A stretch of DNA of 64,000 nt, taken from Dongia_A sp964542425 (lineage in GTDB: Bacteria; Pseudomonadota; Alphaproteobacteria; Dongiales; Dongiaceae). The notes beneath the pieces were generated by a model that saw only the letters and a list, made by a program, of their open reading frames with translations, was not told the origin of the DNA and made no database searches. Position numbers and translations under genes: made by a program. Location: NCBI GenBank assembly GCA_964542425.1, contig CAZIUB010000008.1, forward strand, positions 1 to 64,000. The letters run 5' to 3'. Below are positions 35,183 through 45,282 of the stretch, piece after piece; positions within the stretch are counted from its first letter, which is position 1, and each line of letters starts with the position of its first letter.

Positions 35183-35325
35183 CCCCCGCCGTCGCTGACG
35201 GTGGATTTCGTAACATGACCCAGCCAGCACACGCCGGCGGGTACTGTCGCTAGGTAACATGGGGCCCAACTTTCGTGGAAGCATTGGCGCGTTTGATGTA
35301 TCACTCCTGTTCGAAACTTGGCACC
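35183..35325 (+). repeat. Family A bipartite palindromic repeat, copy 8 (left edge replaced)
   Basis: Forward copy with CCCGCCGTCGCTGACGG on the left, CGCCGGCGGGTACTGTCGC, and TTCGAAACTTGGCACC on the right. The GTA of the left arm is lost at the junction with the palindromic element. It ends five bases before the intact tRNA-Leu, so it may contain the tRNA promoter. Confidence 0.9.
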
Positions 35326-35330
35326 TGGAC

Positions 35331-35415
35331 GCGGTCGTGGCGGAACTGGTAGACGCGCAGCGTTGAGGTCGCTGTGGGGCAACCCGTGGAAGTTCGAGTC
35401 TTCTCGACCGCACCA
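35331..35415 (+). tRNA. tRNA-Leu (anticodon GAG)
   Basis: 85 bases that fold as a class II tRNA. The acceptor stem is GCGGTCG paired with CGACCGC. The anticodon stem is CAGCG/CGCTG with loop TTGAGGT, giving anticodon GAG (reads CUC). A short variable arm GGG-GCAA-CCC follows, then a T arm with TTCGAGT. The 3' end ACCA is encoded. Confidence 0.95.
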
Positions 35416-35536
35416 TTCAACCACTAACCATCTGATAAAATTAATAGAATCATAAATCTCCGGCCGGTGTCCGGCGCCAGCGGGGCAATCATCGGGGCAA
35501 TCATCCGGGCGATCCCGGAGCAGGAGTTGCGCTCAC

Positions 35537-37825
35537 ATGCTGGACAAGAATCTGAAGGCCGCCGCGCTCGAATATCACCGCCTGCCCAGACCCGGAAAGC
35601 TCGCCATCATGGCCACCAAGCCGCTGGCCAATCAGCGCGACCGGGCGCTCGCCTATTCGCCTGGCGTCGCCGCCGCCTGCGAGGCGATCATGGCCGATCC
35701 TACGGCAATCGCCGACATGACCGGCCGAGGCAATCTGGTCGCCGTCATTACCAACGGCACCGCCGTGCTCGGCCTCGGCCCGATCGGGCCGTTCGCCGCC
35801 AAGCCGGTCATGGAAGGCAAGGCGGTCCTCTTTAAGAAGTTCGCCGACATCGACGTCTTCGATCTGGAGATCGCCGAAACCGACCCCGACAAATTGGTTG
35901 AAATCATCGCCAGCCTGGAGCCCGGGTTCGGCGGCATCAATCTCGAGGACATCAAGGCGCCGGAATGTTTCGAGATCGAGGCCAAGTTGAAGGCCCGCAT
36001 GAACATCCCGGTGATGCACGACGATCAGCACGGCACCGCGATCATCGTCGCCGCCGCCCTCCTCAACGGCCTGGAGATCGTCGGCAAGCAGATCGAAACC
36101 GCCAGGCTGGTGACTTCGGGCGCCGGTGCGGCCGCCCTTGCTTGCCTGGATCTGCTGGTCGATCTGGGCTTGAAGCCCGAGAACATCCTGGTGACCGACA
36201 TCGCGGGCGTTGTCCACGAGGGCCGGGCGGAACACATGGACCCGCGCAAGGCACGCTACGCCAGGCCGACTTCCGCCCGCTCCTTGGCCCAGGCAATTCA
36301 AGGCGCCGATGTGTTTCTGGGTCTCTCGGCGCCGGGCGTGCTCAAGGGGGAAATGGTGAAGGCGATGGCCGCCCGCCCGCTGGTGTTCGCGCTCGCCAAC
36401 CCGATTCCGGAAATCATGCCGGAGGAGGCGAGGGAAGCGCGCGAAGACGCCATCATCGCCACCGGGCGATCCGATTACCCCAACCAGGTCAACAACGTTC
36501 TTTGCTTCCCCTTCATCTTCCGGGGTGCCCTCGATGTCGGCGCCACCGCCATCAACCGGGAAATGAAAATTGCCTGCGTGAAGGCGCTGGCCGGCCTCGC
36601 TCGGGCGGAAGGCTCGGATGTCGTGGCCACCGCCTATGGCGGCCAGGCGATGCAATTCGGGCCCGAGTACCTGATCCCGCGGCCTTTCGATCCACGCCTG
36701 ATCCTTGAGATCGCGCCGGCGGTGGCCAAGGCGGCGATGGAGAGCGGTGTTGCCTTGAGGCCAATCGCCGACTGGAACGCCTATCGCGATCGGCTGACGC
36801 AATTCGTGTTTCGGTCGGGTCTGGTGATGAAGCCGCTCTTCGACCGCGCGCGCCGGGATCCCAAGCGCGTGGTCTATGCCGAGGGCGAGGATGAACGCGT
36901 GCTTGGCGCCGTGCAATCGGTGGTGGACGAGGGGCTGGCGCGCCCCATTCTCATCGGCCGGCGCCAGGTGGTGGAGCGGCGCGTCAAGAAACTGGGGCTC
37001 CGGCTGGAGCTGGGCGGCAATGTCGAGCTTTGCGATCCGGAGAGCGACCCGCGCTACAACGAATACTGGGCGCTCTATCACCGCCTGACCGAGCGCAAGG
37101 GTATCACCGAGGCCGATGCGCGCACCATGGTGCGCACCATCACCACCCTCATTGGCGCGCTGATGGTCAAGCTCGGCGAGGCCGATGCCATGCTGTGCGG
37201 TGCCATCGGCCAGTTCCATCGCCACCTGACCCATGTCAACGACGTGATCGGCAAGGCGCCCTCGGTCAAGTCCTTCGCCGCGCTGACCACGCTGGTCCTG
37301 CCCAGCGGCACCTTTTTCCTGACCGACACCGAGGTCAATCCGGAGCCGAGCGCGGAGGAGATCGCCGAATCGACAATTCTCGCCGCCGCGGTGCTGCGCC
37401 GCTTCGGCATCGCGCCCAAGGCGGCGCTGCTGTCGCATTCGAATTTCGGCACCGCCCAGACCGACAGCGCCCGCAAGATGCGGCGCGCGCTCGGTCTCAT
37501 CGTGCAGCACGATTCCGAAATGGAGGTCGAGGGCGAGATGCGCGGCGATTCGGCCGTGTCGGAGGAAGTGCGCCAGCGCCTGTTCCCCAACTCCAGGCTG
37601 AAGGGAAGGGCCAACCTCCTGGTGATGCCCTCGCTCGACGCCGCCAACATCGCGCTCAACCTGCTGCGGCTCCTCGGCGAAGGGCTGGTGATCGGACCCA
37701 TTCTATTGGGAGCGGCGGCACCCGTTCACATCGTGGCGCCGACGATTTCGGTTCGCGGCCTCATCAACATGACCGCAATCGCGGTCACTGAATCCCAGGA
37801 TCGCAAGAAACGTGGCCACGCCTGA
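35537..37825 (+). CDS. maeB: NADP-dependent malic enzyme with phosphotransacetylase-like domain
   Basis: A 762-residue MaeB. Residues 1-430 are malic enzyme (malate to pyruvate and CO2), with ALAYSPGVAAACEAI, the metal-binding MHDDQHGTAI segment and the GAGAAALA dinucleotide-binding loop. Residues about 435-762 are a Pta-like domain that usually regulates the enzyme rather than acting as transacetylase. It overlaps the start of mgtE by 14 bases. The 70 bases before it hold a duplicated GGGGCAATCAT but no gene. Confidence 0.95.
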   Translation: MLDKNLKAAALEYHRLPRPGKLAIMATKPLANQRDRALAYSPGVAAACEAIMADPTAIADMTGRGNLVAVITNGTAVLGLGPIGPFAAKPVMEGKAVLFKKFADIDVFDLEIAETDPDKLVEIIASLEPGFGGINLEDIKAPECFEIEAKLKARMNIPVMHDDQHGTAIIVAAALLNGLEIVGKQIETARLVTSGAGAAALACLDLLVDLGLKPENILVTDIAGVVHEGRAEHMDPRKARYARPTSARSLAQAIQGADVFLGLSAPGVLKGEMVKAMAARPLVFALANPIPEIMPEEAREAREDAIIATGRSDYPNQVNNVLCFPFIFRGALDVGATAINREMKIACVKALAGLARAEGSDVVATAYGGQAMQFGPEYLIPRPFDPRLILEIAPAVAKAAMESGVALRPIADWNAYRDRLTQFVFRSGLVMKPLFDRARRDPKRVVYAEGEDERVLGAVQSVVDEGLARPILIGRRQVVERRVKKLGLRLELGGNVELCDPESDPRYNEYWALYHRLTERKGITEADARTMVRTITTLIGALMVKLGEADAMLCGAIGQFHRHLTHVNDVIGKAPSVKSFAALTTLVLPSGTFFLTDTEVNPEPSAEEIAESTILAAAVLRRFGIAPKAALLSHSNFGTAQTDSARKMRRALGLIVQHDSEMEVEGEMRGDSAVSEEVRQRLFPNSRLKGRANLLVMPSLDAANIALNLLRLLGEGLVIGPILLGAAAPVHIVAPTISVRGLINMTAIAVTESQDRKKRGHA

Positions 37826-39218
37826 ACCCCGGGAGGCGCGCGCCGGCGCCGTCGAGACCCTCGACGAAGAGGACCTCTACGGCCCCTCGGAAAAGCTGCT
37901 GGTGAATGTCGCGGCGGCCTTGGCCGAGGGTGACATTCCCCAGGTCGAAAGCCTGATCGAGGATTTGCATCCCGCCGACGTCGCCGATCTGATCGAGCAT
38001 CTCGAACCGGAGGAGCGCAAGCTTTTCATCGAGATCACCCGCCACATGATCGAGGCCGAGACCTTCTCGCACCTCGAGGATTCGGTTCGCGAGGACGTGG
38101 TCGAGCAATTGGGCCCCGAGGCGGTGGCCGAGATCGTCAAGGAATTGGACACCGACGACGCGGTCGAACTCCTCGAGGAACTCGACACCGAACAGCAGCA
38201 GCGAATCCTGAAAAACGTCTCGGCCGAGGACCGGGTCTTGCTGGCCCAGGGCCTGACTTACCCCGCGGACAGCGCCGGCCGCCTGATGCAGCGCGAGCTG
38301 GTCGCGGTTCCCTCCCATTGGACGGTGGGCGAAACCATCGATTATTTGCGCGCGGCCAAGGAATTGCCCGAGGATTTCTACGATCTCTTCGTGGTCGATC
38401 CGGCGCATAGGCCGGCGGGATCGGTGCCGCTGTCGCGGGCCATGCGCTCGCCCCGGGAGACCGCGCTCACAGACATCATGGAAACCGAGCTGCGCCTAAT
38501 TCCAGCCGCGATGGACCAGGAGGCCGTCGCCTATCTGTTCCGGCAATATGCGCTGGTTTCGGCGCCGGTTGTCGACGATGCCGAGCGGTTGATCGGCGTG
38601 GTGACCGTCGACGATGTGGTCCGGGTCATCGACGAGGAGGCGGAGGAGGATATGCTGAAGGTAGTCGGCGTCTCCGACACCGATTTCCAGGCCCCGGCGC
38701 CGCTCATCGCCTGGCGCCGGGTGCGCTGGCTCGTGGTGACGCTGATCAATACGCTGATCGCCGCCACTGTCATTTCGCGCTTTCAGGACACCATCCAGCA
38801 CGTCGTGGCGCTGGCGGTGCTGATGCCGATCGTCGCCGCCATGGGCGGCAACGCCGGGGTCCAGGTCATCACTGTCACCGTGCGTGCGCTCGCCACCAGG
38901 GACATCACGCCTTCGAGCAATGTTTGGCGCATCATCGGCAAGGAGATGCTGGTCGGGCTCATGAACGCCATCGTCTTCGCCACCATCCTCGGCACCATCG
39001 CCGGGCTTTGGTTCGACCACGCGCCGTTGGGATTGGTGTTGGCCGGGGCCCTGGTCTTCAACATGATTTGGGCTGGCTTCGCCGGGGCCGTCATTCCGCT
39101 TGCCATGAACCGGCTTGGCTTCGACCCGGCAACCGGGGCCGGGCCGTTCCTGACCACCACCACCGATGTGCTCGGCTTCTTCTCGTTCCTCGGCCTCGCC
39201 ACCTTGTTCCTGGTCTGA
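37812..39218 (+). CDS. mgtE: Magnesium transporter MgtE
   Basis: A 468-residue Mg2+ channel. The N-terminal acidic helical domain (about 30-150, LIEDLHPADVADLIEHL), a CBS pair (about 155-275) that senses cytoplasmic Mg2+, and a C-terminal domain of five TM helices with MPIVAAMGGNAGVQ and the P--AT--GPFLTT-TD pore segment are all present. GTG start inside the end of maeB. Confidence 0.95.
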   Translation: MATPEPREARAGAVETLDEEDLYGPSEKLLVNVAAALAEGDIPQVESLIEDLHPADVADLIEHLEPEERKLFIEITRHMIEAETFSHLEDSVREDVVEQLGPEAVAEIVKELDTDDAVELLEELDTEQQQRILKNVSAEDRVLLAQGLTYPADSAGRLMQRELVAVPSHWTVGETIDYLRAAKELPEDFYDLFVVDPAHRPAGSVPLSRAMRSPRETALTDIMETELRLIPAAMDQEAVAYLFRQYALVSAPVVDDAERLIGVVTVDDVVRVIDEEAEEDMLKVVGVSDTDFQAPAPLIAWRRVRWLVVTLINTLIAATVISRFQDTIQHVVALAVLMPIVAAMGGNAGVQVITVTVRALATRDITPSSNVWRIIGKEMLVGLMNAIVFATILGTIAGLWFDHAPLGLVLAGALVFNMIWAGFAGAVIPLAMNRLGFDPATGAGPFLTTTTDVLGFFSFLGLATLFLV

Positions 39219-39264
39219 CAAGCTGCCATTCTTTGGCGAATGGCCACTGACGCGGGAGTAGGGC

Positions 39265-39648
39265 ATGTCGCGGCAACTGATTTCATCGGGTTCGGCTTTC
39301 GAAAAGGTCGCGGGCTATTCGCGCGCCGTGGTCGATGGCGATTGGATCTTCGTGTCCGGCACGACCGGCTTCGATTACCAGCGCATGACCATTTCCGATG
39401 ACCCGGCCGAGCAGACGCACCAGACTTTCCGCAACATCGAGGCGGCGCTCAAGCAGGCGGATGCCTCGCTCGCCGATGTCGTGCGCGCGCGCTATATCGT
39501 CACCGACGAAGCGAACTGGCCGATCCTGGCGCCGATTTTCGGGCAGTATTTCGGCGACATCAGGCCGGCCTCGACCGCGATCATCTGTAAACTTGTGGAT
39601 CCGCGCATGAAGATCGAAATCGAAGTAACCGCGAAACGGAGGGCGTAG
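39265..39648 (+). CDS. RidA/YjgF-family protein
   Basis: A 127-residue RidA-superfamily protein, most of which deaminate reactive enamine/imine intermediates. It has VDGDWIFVSGTTGFD, Q-F-NIE-AL--A-AS--DVVRARY and the RP-ST-I-----P-MKIEIEV end. The Arg normally needed for imine hydrolysis in the RPAST segment is present as RPASTA. It is close to the following SDR gene. Confidence 0.9.
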   Translation: MSRQLISSGSAFEKVAGYSRAVVDGDWIFVSGTTGFDYQRMTISDDPAEQTHQTFRNIEAALKQADASLADVVRARYIVTDEANWPILAPIFGQYFGDIRPASTAIICKLVDPRMKIEIEVTAKRRA

Positions 39649-39652
39649 CATC

Positions 39653-40333
39653 ATGCCAAGTGTATTGATCACCGGCGCCAACAGGGGCATAGGCCTGGAG
39701 TTGGCGCGCCAATATGCGGGCCTTGGCTGGCGCGTCCTGGCCTGCTGCCGAAATCCCTCCGGGGCGAATGCGCTCGCCGGCCTCGGCAAGAACGTGGAAG
39801 TCTTGCCCCTCGACGTGACCGACGAGGCGCAAATCGCGGCGCTGGCCAGGCGCCTGGACGGGCAGGCCATCGACATCCTACTCAACAATGCAGGTATCCA
39901 CGGCGGCGAGCAAAGTTTCGGCGCCAATGAACCGGCCGATTGGCTACGCGTGTTCCACGTCAATTGCGTGGCACCTCTTCGCCTGACCGAGGCACTGGTG
40001 GAGCATGTCGCCCGAAGCGATCAGCGCAAGGTCATCGCCATCACCTCGCGCATGGGCTCGATCGGTGATCACCCGGGTGGTGGCGATTACAGCTATCGCT
40101 CGTCCAAGGCCGCGCTCAACATGGCGATGGTCAGTGCCGCGGCCGATCTGAAACCGCGTGGCATCGCGATCGGCCTCCTACATCCGGGCTGGGTCAAGAC
40201 CGACATGGGCGGCCAAGGCGCGCCGGTTTCCCGCGAGGCCAGCGCCACCGGTATCCGCCAGGTGATCGACGCCCTCGATCTGTCACGAACCGGCGGGTTC
40301 TGGGATTATCAAGGCAAGGTGCTGCCCTGGTGA
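39653..40333 (+). CDS. Short-chain dehydrogenase/reductase
   Basis: A 226-residue classical SDR with the nucleotide-binding TGANRGIG motif at residues 6-13, the NNAG motif, the Ser in ITSRMGS and the catalytic Tyr-x3-Lys in YRSSKAALN. It resembles the C-factor/sniffer-like subgroup. It is four bases after the RidA gene, so they are probably co-transcribed. The substrate is unknown. Confidence 0.92.
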   Translation: MPSVLITGANRGIGLELARQYAGLGWRVLACCRNPSGANALAGLGKNVEVLPLDVTDEAQIAALARRLDGQAIDILLNNAGIHGGEQSFGANEPADWLRVFHVNCVAPLRLTEALVEHVARSDQRKVIAITSRMGSIGDHPGGGDYSYRSSKAALNMAMVSAAADLKPRGIAIGLLHPGWVKTDMGGQGAPVSREASATGIRQVIDALDLSRTGGFWDYQGKVLPW

Positions 40334-40471
40334 TGCGCCGCCCATGAACCCTGGTGCCCGCATTCGTGAGACTGGCTGGTTCGAGCCAAATGGCGCCGCC
40401 AGCGCAATCCAGCGCGTAGGATCTATTTGGTAACATGCGGCCCGACTTTCGTGGAGGCAACGGAGCGATCG

Positions 40472-41629
<1,158 letters not shown>

Positions 41630-41644
41630 CGGAAAAGGGGACCG

Positions 41645-41756
41645 AAAGGGGACGCTACCCTTAGGGAAAAGGGGACGCTACCCTTTTCTCGCCTGCCGTA
41701 GCCCCTGAGGGAAAAGGGTAGGGAAAAGGGTAGGGAAAAGGGTAGCGTCCCCTTTT
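41645..41756. mobile_element. Small palindromic element containing GGGGACGCTACCC, copy 2
   Basis: The core at 41667-41756 has the same 21-base inverted arms as copy 1, with the inner sequence reversed and the GGGAAAAGGGTA unit repeated. An extra partial arm lies at 41645-41662. It sits between the acyl-CoA dehydrogenase and a family A copy whose left arm is missing. Confidence 0.82.
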
Positions 41757-41775
41757 CCGTCCCCCTTTTCCGTCC

Positions 41776-41888
41776 AAATGATCCCACCAATGTACGCCGG
41801 CGGGGACCATCGTTTGCTAGCATGCGGCCCGACTTTCGTGGAAGGACGGACGCGTTTCGTGTATTGCGCATTTTCGAAAGTTGGCACT
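41776..41888 (+). repeat. Family A bipartite palindromic repeat, copy 10 (left arm lost)
   Basis: Begins at AAATGATCCC, with the first hairpin left only as GTACGCCGGCGGGGACC. The right hairpin GGCCCGACTTTCGTGG and TTTTCGAAAGTTGGCACTGG is intact. As at 35183, the palindromic element replaces the left end. Confidence 0.85.
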
Positions 41889-41904
41889 GGCAGGAATAGA
41901 GCCC

Positions 41905-42507
41905 ATGGCCGAAGACCTCGATTTCTATTTCGATTTCTCCTCGCCATATGGTTACCTGGCCTCCGGGCGCATCGACGCGCTCGCCGCCGAATTTGGCCGC
42001 AAGGCGCGCTGGCGCCCAATTCTACTGGGCGCGGTGTTCAAGGTGACCGGCCAATCGCCGCTCATCGGCCAGAATCTGCGCGGGCCCTATCACGCTAGGG
42101 ACATGGCGCGCTCGGCCCGGCGGCTCGGCATTCCCTTGCACCTGCCCGATCCCTTTCCCTTCGCCTCGATCGCAGCAGCCCGCGCCTTCTATTGGCTGGA
42201 GGAAACCGATCGCGCGCGCGCGGTCGAACTCGCCAAGGCCATCTTCGATGCCGTCTTCGGCCGGGGCAGGGCAGTGTTAGCGCCCGAGGACGTGGCCGAA
42301 ATCGCGACCGGGATCGGCCTCGATCGCCAGGCCCTATTGGAGGGAATGGCACTGCCCGCGATCAAGGATCGCCTGCGCGCCGAGGTCGATGGCGCGATCG
42401 AAAGGGGCGTGTTCGGATCGCCCTTCATCTTCGCCGATGGCGAACCGTTCTGGGGCAACGACCGGCTCGATGACGCGCGCGAGTGGCTGCGCCGGGGCGG
42501 CTGGTAG
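41905..42507 (+). CDS. DsbA-superfamily 2-hydroxychromene-2-carboxylate isomerase-like protein
   Basis: A 200-residue thioredoxin-fold protein. The N-terminal DFYFDFSSPYGYLAS motif with Ser in place of CxxC, the RPILLGAVFK segment and the C-terminal GVFGSPFIFADGEPFWGNDRLD are typical of the HCCA isomerase/kappa GST family. These are glutathione-dependent isomerases of aromatic degradation, but many act on unknown substrates. The in-frame extension upstream enters the repeat and is not needed. Confidence 0.88.
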   Translation: MAEDLDFYFDFSSPYGYLASGRIDALAAEFGRKARWRPILLGAVFKVTGQSPLIGQNLRGPYHARDMARSARRLGIPLHLPDPFPFASIAAARAFYWLEETDRARAVELAKAIFDAVFGRGRAVLAPEDVAEIATGIGLDRQALLEGMALPAIKDRLRAEVDGAIERGVFGSPFIFADGEPFWGNDRLDDAREWLRRGGW

Positions 42508-42513
42508 AAATTG

Positions 42514-43011
42514 CTATTCCGGCTTGGGGTTGAATTCCCGCGCCGCCTTTTCGGCCGCCGAGACCTGTTGCTGGCTGAGATCGACCCGCAAATCGTTGAG
42601 CGCCATCGCCACGCGCTGCTGGGTTTCCGGGCCCAATTGCTGAAGGTTCGCAATCGCCAGCCAACGGTAGGCGATGGCGGTGTCACGCGTGACACCTTGG
42701 CCGTGGCCGTAAAGGACGGCAAGGCCGATCATGGCGTCCGCGTTGCCTTGATTGGCGGCGCGCGTGTACCAGTTCAACGCCTTCTGAAAATTGGCCGACC
42801 CGATGCGGCCGTAATGGTGGAACCCGGCCAGCTCGAACTGCGCCTCGGAATTGCCGCCGGTGGCCAGATCCTGGAGATCGGCGAACGCGTCGAAATAGCG
42901 CTGCTCCGCCAGGGCCCGACGCACGTCTTCCATATCGGCGGCCAAGCAAGGGGGCGCGATGGCGAGCAGCAACGCGCCCGCGAAAAACAAACCTCGCCAG
43001 GACTTCGCCAT
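42514..43011 (-). CDS. Secreted Sel1-repeat protein
   Basis: 165 residues from ATG 43011. An N-terminal signal peptide (GLFFAGALLLAIAPPCLA, cut before ADMEDV) is followed by helical Sel1-type repeats (A-FELAGFHHYGRIGS-NFQKALNWYTRAANQGNADAM and the next unit). Such proteins scaffold protein-protein contacts in the periplasm. It converges on the HCCA isomerase gene with six bases between stops. Confidence 0.8.
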   Translation of the reverse strand: MAKSWRGLFFAGALLLAIAPPCLAADMEDVRRALAEQRYFDAFADLQDLATGGNSEAQFELAGFHHYGRIGSANFQKALNWYTRAANQGNADAMIGLAVLYGHGQGVTRDTAIAYRWLAIANLQQLGPETQQRVAMALNDLRVDLSQQQVSAAEKAAREFNPKPE

Positions 43012-43080
43012 ACCCGATTCCTGTCGTCGACCAAGCCGGCACACGCGGCGTGGCCAAATCGCCGGCACTCGAATAGGTTG

Positions 43081-43158
43081 CTAGTGGCCTTTCGATTCTG
43101 AAATTCGCGGGGGGCGTATCGCCCGGTGGTCTGGCGAATTTCAGAATCGGGACACTAG
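43081..43158. repeat. Family B hairpin, copy 4
   Basis: A nearly perfect palindrome: CTAGTGGCCTTTCGATTCTGA on the left and TCAGAATCGGGACACTAG on the right, with inner arms AAATTCGC and GCGAATTT. It sits between two convergent or unrelated minus-strand genes and could also end transcription. Confidence 0.8.
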
Positions 43159-43185
43159 CCGGTCGGGCGCGCGAAGTCGAAGAGA

Positions 43186-43458
43186 TCAATGCGCCGCTGG
43201 TCGGGGCAGAGTGAACTCGCCCGCGCGAACGATACCCGCCAGATCGTCGAGGAATTCGGCGGTGTTCGCCACGCCGTGGCAAGCGACGATCGCAAACAAG
43301 GCAGCCGAGATCGACATCGTGCCGATGGTGTCGAAGGCGATGCCGCGCTGCTGGCAATCGTCCCAGAACGCATTGAACATTTCGAAGCAGAGCAGTCGCT
43401 GTGCCTCGTCGGTCATTTCGTGCGGTACGTCCTGCACGAGGGCCAGAGCCGGTTCCAT
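43186..43458 (-). CDS. Small hypothetical protein
   Basis: A 90-residue protein from ATG 43458 with GGGAGAT seven bases upstream. It is helical and contains LLCFEMFNAFWDDCQQRGIAFD and ISAALFAIVACHGVANTAEFLDD. No family or motif is recognised. It may be a small regulatory or structural protein; coding is supported mainly by the ribosome-binding site and composition. Confidence 0.6.
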   Translation of the reverse strand: MEPALALVQDVPHEMTDEAQRLLCFEMFNAFWDDCQQRGIAFDTIGTMSISAALFAIVACHGVANTAEFLDDLAGIVRAGEFTLPRPAAH

Positions 43459-43602
43459 TGGTATCTCCCTTCTGGAAATTGGACCGACCCGATGTCCGCA
43501 AACCCCATGCCATAAAAAATACAATAAAATCAATCTATTGCGAAACGAGGTGCCGGCCCCTTCCGACCCCGCCCCGGTCTTGGCGGCAGAATTTGCCGGG
43601 CG

Positions 43603-45195
43603 CTACGCCAAGAACTGGGAATCTTCGCGCACCTCGATCAGCGTCGGTCCATCGGCGATGAGCGCGCCGGCGATGGCATCGCTGATCGCATCCAGAGAGT
43701 TGGGTCTCTCGGCCCTGGCGCCGAAGGAACGGGCGAGCGCCAGGTAATCGGGATTGCGCGGTTTCACCCCCAATTCCGGAATATCGCGCGCGACCATGTC
43801 GCCGGCGATTTGGCCCAAGGCATCGTTGTTCCAAAGAATGATGGGGAGCGGCAGCCGCTGCTCCACCGCCGTGCCCAAATCCTGGACCGTGAACAAGAAT
43901 CCGGCGTCCCCCGCGAGCGCCGCGACCGCGGAATCGGGGCGGGCGATCTTGCCGCCGATCGCCGCCGGCAACGCATAGCCAAGCGTCCCGAAGCCGTTGG
44001 GATGGAACCAGCCGCGCGGGCGGCCGCACGGGTAATAGTAATTGCCGGTATAGGCGATCTGGGTCATGTCGGTGAACACCATCCCATCCTCCGGCATGGC
44101 GGCGCGGATGGCATCCAGAACCCTCATGTGTCGGCGCTGCAGGGGCGGGGGATCGGCCCCGTTCCGGTCGCGGATGGATTTGGCGCGGGCCGGGTCCGGC
44201 CTGGCCCTTGTCTTCAGGCGGCCGGCGAGCGCGCTCATGGTCGGCCCGGCATCGGCCAAGAGCCCCACGCTCGGCGGATATTCGCGGATGAGCGTGGCCG
44301 GATCGAGGTCGATCCGAATGAGCGCGCCGTTGATTTCAAGCCGATCTACCCAGGAATCGGTCTCGGCCAGCTCGGTGCCGACGGCGATCACGAGATCGGC
44401 GGCCGCGATCTCGGCCTGGGTCGCGGGCTTCGTCATCGTGGCACCCAAGGATTGCGGGTGGCTGTCCGGGATCACGCCCTTGCCAGCGATGGTGGTGATG
44501 GCCAGTGCCCCAATCGCCTCGACCAATGCCCTGGCCTCTTTCGGGCAATCGATGGTGCCGCCGCCAAGGATGACGACCCGGCGCGATGCGCCTTCGATCA
44601 GCGCCGTCGCGCGATCGAGTTCGCCCGGTGTCGCCAGCAATCGCTTCGCACGAACGCGCGTCGGAATTTCGGACTTGTAAGTCGCCGCCAGGAAATCGAG
44701 CGGGAACTCCAGCACCACCGGGCGCGGCCGGCCGGTTTCGAACAGGCGGAAGGCATCGGCGACGGCGCCCGGCAGATCGGCTTCGCGTGCGATCGTGCGG
44801 GCAAACCCGGTCAAGGGCGCGATCGCCGCGCGCTGGTCGGTGATCTCGTGCAGCCGCCCGCGTCCCTTGCCCAGATCGGCACTCGAATTGACGCTGGCGA
44901 TGACCAGGATCGGCACCGAATCCGAATAGGCCTGGCCGATCGGCGTCGCCGCGTTCATCAGGCCGGGGCCGGTGATCAGGCAGCACACGCCTGGCCGGCC
45001 CGAGGCCCGTGCATAGCCATCCGCCATGAATCCGGCGCCCTGTTCGTGACGGACGCCGATATGGCGCATGCGCCGCTCGGCCAAGCCCCGATAGAGATCG
45101 AGCGTATGCACGCCGGGGATGCCAAACACGGTATCGATTCCATAGGCCTCCAGTTGCGCGATCACCGCGTGGCCGCCGATCTGATTGGAACCCAT
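43603..45195 (-). CDS. ThDP-dependent decarboxylase resembling 5-guanidino-2-oxopentanoate decarboxylase
   Basis: 530 residues from ATG 45195, with a GAGGAG ribosome-binding site. It has the three-domain layout of acetolactate synthase-type enzymes: the N-terminal Pyr domain with the catalytic Glu in VRHEQGAGFMADGYAR, a central Rossmann-like domain, and the PP domain with GDAGFLFT and the N-terminal part of the Mg-ThDP motif. VFGIPGVHTLDLYRGL and GRGRLHEI, plus TQIAYTGNYYYPCGRPRGW, are closer to 2-ketoarginine decarboxylase (AruI) than to IlvB. Together with a nearby D-amino-acid dehydrogenase this suggests arginine transamination-type catabolism, not proven. Confidence 0.82.
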   Translation of the reverse strand: MGSNQIGGHAVIAQLEAYGIDTVFGIPGVHTLDLYRGLAERRMRHIGVRHEQGAGFMADGYARASGRPGVCCLITGPGLMNAATPIGQAYSDSVPILVIASVNSSADLGKGRGRLHEITDQRAAIAPLTGFARTIAREADLPGAVADAFRLFETGRPRPVVLEFPLDFLAATYKSEIPTRVRAKRLLATPGELDRATALIEGASRRVVILGGGTIDCPKEARALVEAIGALAITTIAGKGVIPDSHPQSLGATMTKPATQAEIAAADLVIAVGTELAETDSWVDRLEINGALIRIDLDPATLIREYPPSVGLLADAGPTMSALAGRLKTRARPDPARAKSIRDRNGADPPPLQRRHMRVLDAIRAAMPEDGMVFTDMTQIAYTGNYYYPCGRPRGWFHPNGFGTLGYALPAAIGGKIARPDSAVAALAGDAGFLFTVQDLGTAVEQRLPLPIILWNNDALGQIAGDMVARDIPELGVKPRNPDYLALARSFGARAERPNSLDAISDAIAGALIADGPTLIEVREDSQFLA

Positions 45196-45282
45196 CGACA
45201 ATCTCCTCGCATTGCGCCCATTGGCAAAGCTGTGTACAGCTTGGCCAAGTCTTGGACAAGAAACGGAATCGGTCCGCGCGTC

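Larger units (their letters stand above)
34897..35383. repeat. Direct duplication of repeat plus tRNA-Leu 5' part
   Basis: About 200 bases (34899-35100) are repeated almost identically at 35186-35383. Both contain the family A repeat and the first 53 bases of tRNA-Leu. The copies are separated by a small palindromic element at 35105-35182. One difference noted is TTGGCGGG versus TTGGCGCG near 35005 and 35289. Confidence 0.88.

Noticed and set aside
36876..37088. Small plus-strand frames inside maeB
   Set aside because: They are alternative frames of the Pta-like domain and have no independent start signals.
43810..45282. Very long plus-strand frame running upstream of the AEC permease
   Set aside because: It mirrors the ThDP decarboxylase on the minus strand. 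The permease homology starts only at 45283.
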